Source of the DNA: Niastella populi
GTDB taxonomy: Bacteria; Bacteroidota; Bacteroidia; Chitinophagales; Chitinophagaceae
DNA: 64,000 bases
Reading direction: 5' to 3'
Assembly: GCF_002078015.1 (NCBI RefSeq)
Contig: NZ_LWBP01000185.1
Location: 55,932 to 119,931, forward strand
Part shown: one piece after another, positions 17,636 through 25,287 of the stretch
Numbering within the stretch: position 1 is the first letter of the stretch
Layout of the letters: every line of letters begins with the position of its first letter
Notes under the pieces: model-generated
Seen by the model: only the letters and a program-made list of their open reading frames with translations
What the model was told of the DNA's origin: nothing
Databases searched by the model: none
Made by a program: the position numbers and the translations under genes

Positions 17636-18112
17636 ATGACCATGCAAAGCACCTCACTTGCAGCTTTGCTGCAATACAAAAATGAAAATGTGATCTCCCG
17701 GTTCACCGATCTGTTTGATGTAGGCGAGGAGGAAGCGGAAGAGATCTTTATGGAAACAAAAAAGTTCCTCTTTATCAGCCGGCAGCCGGGTGTATTCATT
17801 CCCGATGAACTGTTGATCGTTGATGAAATGTGGCACAATTTCATTCTGTTCACCTCCACATACCATGAGTTTTGTATGCACTATTTTGGCGGTTTCCTGC
17901 ATCACCTGCCTGCATCGAAAGCAGAGAAAATGCGCCACCGGCAGCAGTTGGATGCCGATTCCTTTATGGCCAGGAATGCATTCAAAGAAAAACTGGCCGC
18001 CTTCATCAGTATCACCTACGATCAACTGGGCCACGAAACGGTGATCAGGTGGTTTCAGGAATATCCGCAGCGCTATAGCAAACAGGTCATTAAAAATCTT
18101 CGCAAGCATTGA
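17636..18112 (+). CDS. Glycine-rich-domain-protein-like (GRDP/DUF1399-like) protein
   Basis: A 158-residue protein (start at 17636, or six bases later). It carries the GRDP-like signature: an acidic V-D-E-M-W-H-x-F-I-L segment, then Y-H-E-F-C and FGGFLHHLPA, at about residues 60-92. In plants and in some bacteria this domain is joined to Gly/Cys-rich tails; here a Gly/Cys-rich peptide is instead encoded by its own gene just upstream. The bacterial role is not known. A reading frame continues upstream to 17522, but that part overlaps the peptide gene and is unrelated to the family. The next gene starts one base after its stop. Confidence 0.75.
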   Translation: MTMQSTSLAALLQYKNENVISRFTDLFDVGEEEAEEIFMETKKFLFISRQPGVFIPDELLIVDEMWHNFILFTSTYHEFCMHYFGGFLHHLPASKAEKMRHRQQLDADSFMARNAFKEKLAAFISITYDQLGHETVIRWFQEYPQRYSKQVIKNLRKH

Positions 18113-18113
18113 T

Positions 18114-19034
18114 ATGAGCATCTTTCCAAAACGCGCCATTAGAGGCAATACGGTTACTGTTCACTGGAACATCACACTTCCTGCCGGAATGGAATCGGCG
18201 GTATGTCCCTTTGTGCGTATCGGTATAAATAGTCCCGGCGGGAAGCAGCATATGCTTTTTGAAGAACATGTATTGTTGCTTCCTTCAACGGCGGCTGTGG
18301 CGCCCGCTTCCGTAGAAACCTCCGGTACGTTTCAATACCTCAACAAACATACGCCGTTGCTGGTGCTGGCTTCTTATTTAACGGCGCCCCAGCAGCGCGA
18401 AAAACTGGTGGAGGTCCTCACCAATTTACAGAACGGCCGGCACTATTATTTTTCCTGGCCGGTTCCACCCGACGCTGCACCCGGTAAATACATCCTGCTG
18501 TCTGAAATGTATATCGATGGTTCGGTTAAACATTCAGGTACAGCCACTGAAGATTTCTTTTATATAGAACAGTTGAACATAAGTACCGGCGAGGGCGGGG
18601 AGGTGGTCATTCATAATCCGGGCCCCGAACCGGTACCGGCAAAGCTTATCACCTATATCGCAGGCTATCACCAGCGCCCCTACACGCTGCAAGTATTTTT
18701 TATTGCACCGGGTGAACAGCTCCCTGTAAACACGGCCGGTAAAAGCGTATTTCTCGTGTACAATGAAGAGCGCATCACCATTCCCCTGCATACTTACCGG
18801 CAACCACGCACGCTGCGCAATCAGCAACACCTTTTTTTACATAAAGAAAAAGATGGTGAACAGCTGAGTTATGTACTGCCGCGCGAAGGTGAAACCGCGT
18901 GGCGCCTTTCGGGGCCGCAACGCGAGATATGGCAGGCAGCCGATGGCATGAGCAGCGCTGCCATAGTGCGCGAAAAACACAGCGCCGGTTATGACGAAAT
19001 GTTAGCGCAGGGATTAATTACAGAAATACCATGA
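18114..19034 (+). CDS. Unknown protein with PqqD-like C-terminal domain
   Basis: A 306-residue protein without a signal peptide. The first 150 residues look like a beta-sandwich (alternating strands such as NTVTVHWNITL). The middle is unassigned. The last 50 residues (about 257-306: WRLSGPQREIWQAADG...MLAQGLI) have the pattern of PqqD-like winged-helix peptide-recognition domains (RRE), which bind leader peptides and hand them to modifying enzymes. This would make it the likely partner of the 39-residue peptide. It starts one base after the GRDP gene, and its stop overlaps the ATG of the TonB receptor gene (ATGA). The RRE assignment is by pattern only. Confidence 0.6.
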   Translation: MSIFPKRAIRGNTVTVHWNITLPAGMESAVCPFVRIGINSPGGKQHMLFEEHVLLLPSTAAVAPASVETSGTFQYLNKHTPLLVLASYLTAPQQREKLVEVLTNLQNGRHYYFSWPVPPDAAPGKYILLSEMYIDGSVKHSGTATEDFFYIEQLNISTGEGGEVVIHNPGPEPVPAKLITYIAGYHQRPYTLQVFFIAPGEQLPVNTAGKSVFLVYNEERITIPLHTYRQPRTLRNQQHLFLHKEKDGEQLSYVLPREGETAWRLSGPQREIWQAADGMSSAAIVREKHSAGYDEMLAQGLITEIP

Positions 19035-21178
19035 ATAAACTAACCGGCATATTATTTCTTTCCAACCTGCTCGTTGTATATAACCTGAAGGCTCAGTTGC
19101 AGCCTGAATCGCCTACAGCCATTCCTGTTGGGCACGATACGCTACAACCAGCGAAGGCGCTGAAAGCCGTTGAAGTGCGGTCTGTTTCGGCCGGCAGCCT
19201 GCAACAGTCAACCCGCGCCATAACGGTCATCGATGCAAAAAAATATTATAACCGGCCGGTCACCACGCTGGCCCTCATCAATCAATCGCCGGGTGTGCGC
19301 ATCAGGCAGGAGGGCGGTTTGGGCAGCAGGGCCGATTTGTCGATCAATGGCCTCAGCGGGCGGCAGGTAAAATACTTCATCAACGGCATTCCCGCCGATT
19401 TCCTCGGCGCCGGCAATCGTCTCAACATCTTTCCGGTCAATGCCATTGACCACATAGAAGTGTATAAAGGCGTTGTGCCCATAGAACTGGGCAGCGATGC
19501 CTTGGGCGGCGCCATCAACATAGTTACCCGCCAGCAACTCAGCAACTATACCGATGCCTCCTACAGCATCGGTTCATTCAATACCCATAAAGCAACCGTC
19601 AATACGTATCGGAATACCGGCAGCCGGTTTTTTTTGCAGGCCGGTGGTTTTATTAACTATAGCGATAATAATTATTCCATTACGGCCGATGTGCCCGACA
19701 GGTTGGGCAACCCGGTTTCACAAAAGGTAAAACGTTTCCATGACCGGTATCGCGATTATCAGCTCAATGCAGAGGCCGGTATACAGCAATCCAGATGGGC
19801 CGATTGGTTCAGCGTCAATGCTTCTTATTATGGCATGGATAAAGATGTACAGCATAACCTGGTAATGACGGAACCTTATGGCGCCGTTACCCGCAATGAA
19901 AGAACCTGGAATGCCGGTATCCGTTATATGAAACAGCAGTTGCTGCCCCGGCTGACGCTTTCTTTCTATGGCAATGCCGGTATAGTGAAAGAGCATTTCC
20001 TCGATACTTCGTATAATGCCTACACCTGGGATGGAAAAGTATACGAAAGAAGAATTGCCTATGGTGAAATTGCCAGTTCACGTACCGATCTGCTGTTTAC
20101 CACGCACAACCTGGTAGGCCGGCTGCAGCTCGATTATGCTGCCGACAGCACCAACAAATTCAGCTTTTCGTTCACCGGCACGTATTTTACCCGCAAGGGA
20201 AAAGACACCATTGCGGAGAATTATTTTGGAAAGGACTTTTATGGTCATACAGTACAGATGCAGAAAAATACGGCCGGGCTTGCCTGGCAGCGCCGGTGCT
20301 CACCGCGTTTTATCAGCACCACCTCGGTCAAATACTACTGGTACCATGCCAATGGATTCACGATCGACAATTTGGTGTTCAATGAAGCCAGCCGAAGCAA
20401 ACAACAATTTGGGGTAAGCGAAGCCCTGAAATTCGAGCTGAACCGGCACTGGCTATTAAAAGCATCCTACGAATACGCCACCCGCCTGCCCGATGAAATG
20501 GAAGTGTTTGGTGACTTCAGCCTGGTAAAGGCCAATCCTTCTATACAACCCGAGATCAGTCATAACCTGAACCTGATGGCGCGTTACACCCGTTCTGCAT
20601 TAAGTGCAGGTATAAACGGGTTCATCCGCCTTACCGATAATATTATCTTTCTGCAGGCATCGCCCCGCAGCTCACAATACCGTAACCTGCTCAAAGCCCT
20701 TACCGCCGGTATAGAGGCCGAAGCCAGTTACCAGTTTACACCTTCTTTGTCGTTATGGGCCAATGGTACTTTTCAGCACATCGTCAACAGATCGAAAAAA
20801 GAAAATACCGGCAATATCGATGACCGTTACTTTAACCGGCGATTGCCCAACAAACCATTCCTGTTCGCCAACAGCGAACTGCAATGGACGCGCCGGAATC
20901 TCTTCCGCAGGCAGCACACCCTGCAATGCTGGTATGGCGTCAGTTATGTGAACTGGTTTTATCTCTACTGGTCGAATGACGGCCGGCGCGATACCAAGGC
21001 GATAATTCCCACTCAGGTTGTGCAGCAGGCCGGCCTTAGCTATGCATTACGGAACAACCGGGTAGCCCTGAGTGTGGAAGCGCACAACCTTGCCAATGCA
21101 AAGGTGTATGATAATTACAATGTGCAGTTGCCCGGCCGCGCGTACACTTTAAAAGCACGAATCTTCATTGACCAATAA
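19031..21178 (+). CDS. TonB-dependent receptor
   Basis: A 715-residue outer-membrane receptor. The signal peptide ends near LKAQ, followed by a plug domain (about residues 45-165: VEVRSVSAGS, SPGVRIRQEGGLG, GLSGRQVKYFINGIP, ALGGAINIVTR) and a 22-strand-type barrel that ends in LKARIFIDQ. It has no N-terminal carboxypeptidase-like or SusC features, so it resembles siderophore and metal-complex receptors rather than glycan receptors. The start overlaps the stop of the preceding gene, and a DUF4374 lipoprotein follows 14 bases later. That TonB-DUF4374 order is also found in the xenosiderophore uptake locus XusAB of Bacteroides. Confidence 0.9.
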   Translation: MNKLTGILFLSNLLVVYNLKAQLQPESPTAIPVGHDTLQPAKALKAVEVRSVSAGSLQQSTRAITVIDAKKYYNRPVTTLALINQSPGVRIRQEGGLGSRADLSINGLSGRQVKYFINGIPADFLGAGNRLNIFPVNAIDHIEVYKGVVPIELGSDALGGAINIVTRQQLSNYTDASYSIGSFNTHKATVNTYRNTGSRFFLQAGGFINYSDNNYSITADVPDRLGNPVSQKVKRFHDRYRDYQLNAEAGIQQSRWADWFSVNASYYGMDKDVQHNLVMTEPYGAVTRNERTWNAGIRYMKQQLLPRLTLSFYGNAGIVKEHFLDTSYNAYTWDGKVYERRIAYGEIASSRTDLLFTTHNLVGRLQLDYAADSTNKFSFSFTGTYFTRKGKDTIAENYFGKDFYGHTVQMQKNTAGLAWQRRCSPRFISTTSVKYYWYHANGFTIDNLVFNEASRSKQQFGVSEALKFELNRHWLLKASYEYATRLPDEMEVFGDFSLVKANPSIQPEISHNLNLMARYTRSALSAGINGFIRLTDNIIFLQASPRSSQYRNLLKALTAGIEAEASYQFTPSLSLWANGTFQHIVNRSKKENTGNIDDRYFNRRLPNKPFLFANSELQWTRRNLFRRQHTLQCWYGVSYVNWFYLYWSNDGRRDTKAIIPTQVVQQAGLSYALRNNRVALSVEAHNLANAKVYDNYNVQLPGRAYTLKARIFIDQ

Positions 21179-21192
21179 AAGCAACCCGAAAA

Positions 21193-22377
21193 ATGAAACG
21201 CAAACACACACTGTTAAGAACATTATTTTATGCATCGATGATCGCCCTGGCAGGTATCACGGGCTGTGATAAAGACAACGAAAATGATGGAGACCCGAAG
21301 AACAAAGACGCCAATCAATACGCTATTGCGCTGGTGGCTGGTACTGGTAGCGCGCAAACGACCTATATACAGGGACTGGCCGGTTTCGATATCGCCTCGC
21401 TGGATAATGGCAATGCCACCGAACTGGCCGGTAACGGCCGCATGCTTACCTATAACGGCGCGGCCTACGTTAGTGTATACAATTCACCGGCTACCATGAC
21501 AAAGTATACGTTCGATAACACCGGCAAAGCGATCAAGGCAGGTGAGTTGATAGTGCCGGGCGCCAAAACCTATTCAACCGTTGAATTCGTAAGTCCAACT
21601 GAAGCGTATGCTTCTGTGGCCGGCGGACTTGCCAAAGTGATAAAGTTCAATCCCTCCACCATGGAGCGTACGGGCGAGATCGATCTGTCATCCATTCTAC
21701 GTGCAGAAGCGCCGGTAATGTATTACCTCGGCATGAAAGCCCGCGATGGAAAATTGTTCATGGGCGTGTTTTATGAAGGTGCGGGCTTTGTAGAGAAATA
21801 CAATGATACCGCCTACGTAGCTGTCATCGATCTGGCTACTGCCAAAGTAGAGAAACTGATCAAAGATCATCGTACCGGAAGTGTGTTCGATGCCTATAAT
21901 TCATTTGCTATCGATAAAAATGGCGATCTCTTTGTAGCCGCACTGGGCTATACCAACCGGCCCAGCGGTGTGCTGAGGATCAAAAAAGGAGAAACTGATT
22001 TTGATCCGTCCTGGTTCTTCGATCTGGATGCCGCCACCGGTTATAAATGCCGTGGGGTATCGGTTTTCGATAATGGACTGGCATTTACGCTCGCACTGGT
22101 AAATCCAGGTGATGGTTATGAGATCAACGGGCCTTCCCATCATTTTTATCGCATCGACATAACGCAAAGAACAAGCGCCGGAAAACTGGCCGGTTTGCCT
22201 GATGTGTATGGTTCCGGTGGCGCCGTAATGCGCCGGTACGAAAATGATCAACTGCTTTTTGTGGTATCGGGCAAATCGGAGAACAGCATTTACAGTTACC
22301 AGCCTGCCAATGGAAATGTAAATAAGAAAATAACACTTACCGGAGGCCGCTGCAGCGGTTTCGATAAACTGCCTTAA
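21193..22377 (+). CDS. DUF4374 family lipoprotein
   Basis: A 394-residue lipoprotein with the lipobox Cys25 in AGITGC, then an acidic linker (DKDNENDGD) that favours surface exposure in Bacteroidota. The remainder has the repeated strand pattern of the DUF4374 beta-propeller family. The best known relative, XusB of Bacteroides thetaiotaomicron, is a surface lipoprotein that binds ferric enterobactin and works with the TonB receptor XusA. Here it directly follows a TonB receptor, so it probably captures the same ligand on the cell surface. The ligand is not known. Confidence 0.85.
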   Translation: MKRKHTLLRTLFYASMIALAGITGCDKDNENDGDPKNKDANQYAIALVAGTGSAQTTYIQGLAGFDIASLDNGNATELAGNGRMLTYNGAAYVSVYNSPATMTKYTFDNTGKAIKAGELIVPGAKTYSTVEFVSPTEAYASVAGGLAKVIKFNPSTMERTGEIDLSSILRAEAPVMYYLGMKARDGKLFMGVFYEGAGFVEKYNDTAYVAVIDLATAKVEKLIKDHRTGSVFDAYNSFAIDKNGDLFVAALGYTNRPSGVLRIKKGETDFDPSWFFDLDAATGYKCRGVSVFDNGLAFTLALVNPGDGYEINGPSHHFYRIDITQRTSAGKLAGLPDVYGSGGAVMRRYENDQLLFVVSGKSENSIYSYQPANGNVNKKITLTGGRCSGFDKLP

Positions 22378-22383
22378 CCAATT

Positions 22384-23820
22384 ATGATCAGTAATTTGTT
22401 CAGGATAGCCATGCAGGAAATAACCGTTGTATACCGCAGCAGGGTGATACTGCTGATGGCAGGCATTATTTTGCTGCTGGTGCTAACGGCTGCCTGGGGT
22501 GGTTATCGCAATTACCAAACAGCAAAACATATCAGGGATGAAGCAAAAGCAAGTAAGCGGGCGCAATGGCTTCAGCAGGATCCCAAACATCCGCATGTAG
22601 CGGCGCATTTCGGCACGTTTGCCTACAAGCCAAAAACCTGGTTCAGTATGTTCGACGATGGCCTCGATAATTATGCGGGTGCGTATGCTTACCTGGAACC
22701 GCACCGGCAAAATGATTTTGTTTTCAAACCGGCCGAAGGGCATGGCGCCGGTATTCGGTTTGGACAACTTTCTGTAGCGTTGGTGTTACAGCTATTGGTT
22801 CCATTGTTGGTCATCTTCATGGGATTTTCCACCGTAACAAGAGAGCGCGAACAGGGAACGCTGAAACTTTTGTTCAGCTATGGTATTACGTTACCGGCGA
22901 TAGCAGCAGGTAAAGTTATAGGGCAATACGCTGCACTTATGTTGTTGCTGTTGCCTGTGCTCACACTCACCGGCGCTTTCTTTGTCGCTATGACGCCCGG
23001 CGCCGGCAGCGATCAGGCTTTGCGTGCCTGGCTGTTACTGGCGGTGTATGCGGGTTATTTTTTGCTCTTCACCCTGCTTACGGTATTTGTTTCCGCCATG
23101 GCAGGAACCGGCGGTAATTCCTTGTTGATATTGCTTACGGTATGGATAGTGGCCTGTATCATTATGCCCAAAGCGGCTGCCAATATCGCCAGCGACCGGT
23201 ATCCATTGCCCGCTCAGTATTCTTTTCGGGAAGGCATTCAGCGCGACATTACACAGGGCATCGATGGCCATAATACGAGCAATGAGCGCGCACAACAAAT
23301 GGAGAAAAAACTATTGCAACAATACAAAGTAAAAACTGTACGCGAACTGCCCTTCAATTTCGAGGGTTACATTATGCAGGCGGGCGAAACCTACAGCAGC
23401 ATGGTATACGATAAACACTTTCATCAACTGCAACATACCCTGTTGCAGCAGGATCGCTTTTGCCGGCTGGCGGCAATCATCAATCCTTACGCGGCCGTAC
23501 AGGGGCTTTCGATGGGCCTTGCGGCTACAGACCTGAATACACATATCGACTTCCAGCAAAAAACAGAAACCTATCGCCGGCAATTTGTGCAAAAGATGAA
23601 TGAAGATATGATGCATCACTCAAAATTGGGCGACTGGGATTATAAAGCATCGCAGGCGTTATATGCTTCCGTGCCCGACTTTCAATACCAGCTGCTGCCG
23701 TTGAAGCGCGTACTGGTATTTTACCGGATGGAATTGTTTTCCCTGGCGGCGCTGCTCCTATTGGGCAGCGGTATCTTTTATTTCATTCTTAAACGAGTAC
23801 CCCTCATTACCCGCCTATGA
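22384..23820 (+). CDS. ABC-2 type permease, DUF3526-like (first of pair)
   Basis: A 478-residue membrane protein with one N-terminal transmembrane helix, a soluble loop of about 130 residues, a block of five helices (about 130-270), a second soluble part and a last helix near the C-terminus. The TVTREREQGTLKLL segment is the coupling region typical of ABC-2 permeases. It starts six bases after the DUF4374 gene and overlaps the second permease by four bases (ATGA). No ATPase gene is present in the window, although permeases of this type need one. Confidence 0.85.
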   Translation: MISNLFRIAMQEITVVYRSRVILLMAGIILLLVLTAAWGGYRNYQTAKHIRDEAKASKRAQWLQQDPKHPHVAAHFGTFAYKPKTWFSMFDDGLDNYAGAYAYLEPHRQNDFVFKPAEGHGAGIRFGQLSVALVLQLLVPLLVIFMGFSTVTREREQGTLKLLFSYGITLPAIAAGKVIGQYAALMLLLLPVLTLTGAFFVAMTPGAGSDQALRAWLLLAVYAGYFLLFTLLTVFVSAMAGTGGNSLLILLTVWIVACIIMPKAAANIASDRYPLPAQYSFREGIQRDITQGIDGHNTSNERAQQMEKKLLQQYKVKTVRELPFNFEGYIMQAGETYSSMVYDKHFHQLQHTLLQQDRFCRLAAIINPYAAVQGLSMGLAATDLNTHIDFQQKTETYRRQFVQKMNEDMMHHSKLGDWDYKASQALYASVPDFQYQLLPLKRVLVFYRMELFSLAALLLLGSGIFYFILKRVPLITRL

Positions 23821-25262
23821 AAACATTGTTGCTCATAAGTGCGCGCGAATGGAAACTGCTTAACAGGAATATACTGCAGTTGTGCATTATTGTTTTGTTT
23901 GCGGCGGCGGCGCTGTATGCCATTCATTATGGTAATGCGGTAATTGACCGGCAGCAGGAAACGGTGCAATACATAAGGCAGCAAAATGCGCAGGATCAGC
24001 AGCGACTGATAAACGGGTTGGGAGCCGACACCACCACCCCCGCCGGCCTGGCGGCCTGGGAAAAAGCCGCTTATCCTTCCAAAGTGCGTTTCTTCCTGAA
24101 TTATTATGCCGTCAACGAGCCGGCGCCTTTTGCGCGTTTGTCTATAGGGCAGCGCGATGTAAATGCATACTACCTGCAACTCAATGCGCAAAACCTGTAC
24201 CTGCAGCTTTTCCGGTCAGAGATCGCCAATCCGCGAAAACTGCTGGCAGGCAACTTCGACCTGTCGTTTGTGATCATTTACCTGTTGCCGTTACTCATAA
24301 TAGCATTTACCTATAACCTGTTATCCGACGAGCAGGAGCGGGGCACGCTTCCGTTGCTGCGTATGCAGCCGGTACCTGTGCAACAGATCATTCTTTGTAA
24401 GCTGTTGTTCTGGCTGGGCATTACCATAGCGTTGTTGTTCATTATCTCCTGTATCGCTTTTGTATGGAGCGGTATGCCTGTTACGGCTGCTGGTTCAATG
24501 ATATGGTGGTTGCTGGTAAGCGGGTCATATGCCGGTTGCTGGTTTGCCCTGTTATTGCTCATCAATGCCTTTCACCGCAGCAGTGCAGTCAATGCGTTGT
24601 GGAGCCTTGGCGCATGGTTATTGTTTCTTGTAGTGGTGCCGGCATTGCTGAACCTGGCCTTTAGTGATGAACGCCAGGCAGACCCTACAAAGCTTACCGA
24701 CTACATTCGCCGGCAGCAGGGTTTGGGTGAATCGAAACAGGAAAAAGTGGAAGTGCTGGAACGCTTTTACAAACGCTATCCGCAATACAGGAATAACGAC
24801 ACGGCCGCGGCTATACGTTTCCTTGAGTTTCAGGCTTACTCGGCTTACGTAACGCTCACCGATGCAGCAGCCAAACCCGGGGTTGATGCTTATTATCGAA
24901 AGGTATGGCGCCGTCAACGGCAAATGGCCGCTTTTAACCTTATAAACCCGGCGGTAAATACACAACACCTGATGAACACGCTGGGCCATACCGGTATAGA
25001 AGATGCGTTCGCATTTCGCGCATCGATATCCGCATTTCATGAACGGTTATGTCATTTTTGTTTTGAGCCGTTGTTTGCGGGCAGAATGATGACAAAGGCA
25101 GATTTCAACAACCTGCCGGTGTTCAGGCAGTTACAACCATCGACAGCTATAGGTACTTTATTACGAGGGTTGGGATGGCTTTGGTTACTCACCATCATCG
25201 CAGCTGTTGCCGGGTGGCGCAGGCTACGCAACAGCTTTTCAACCCCAACCGTAAACGGCTAA
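23817..25262 (+). CDS. ABC-2 type permease, DUF3526-like (second of pair)
   Basis: A 481-residue membrane protein with the same architecture as its upstream neighbour, with which it probably forms a heterodimer: an N-terminal helix, a large soluble loop, a membrane block with the LLSDEQERGTLPLL coupling motif (near residue 170), and a final helix before WRRLRNSF. The sequence is clearly diverged from the first permease. Its ATG lies within the stop of that gene. The ATP-binding subunit would have to come from elsewhere in the genome. Confidence 0.85.
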   Translation: MKTLLLISAREWKLLNRNILQLCIIVLFAAAALYAIHYGNAVIDRQQETVQYIRQQNAQDQQRLINGLGADTTTPAGLAAWEKAAYPSKVRFFLNYYAVNEPAPFARLSIGQRDVNAYYLQLNAQNLYLQLFRSEIANPRKLLAGNFDLSFVIIYLLPLLIIAFTYNLLSDEQERGTLPLLRMQPVPVQQIILCKLLFWLGITIALLFIISCIAFVWSGMPVTAAGSMIWWLLVSGSYAGCWFALLLLINAFHRSSAVNALWSLGAWLLFLVVVPALLNLAFSDERQADPTKLTDYIRRQQGLGESKQEKVEVLERFYKRYPQYRNNDTAAAIRFLEFQAYSAYVTLTDAAAKPGVDAYYRKVWRRQRQMAAFNLINPAVNTQHLMNTLGHTGIEDAFAFRASISAFHERLCHFCFEPLFAGRMMTKADFNNLPVFRQLQPSTAIGTLLRGLGWLWLLTIIAAVAGWRRLRNSFSTPTVNG

Positions 25263-25287
25263 CACATTATACAAGCGCTTTATTTAT

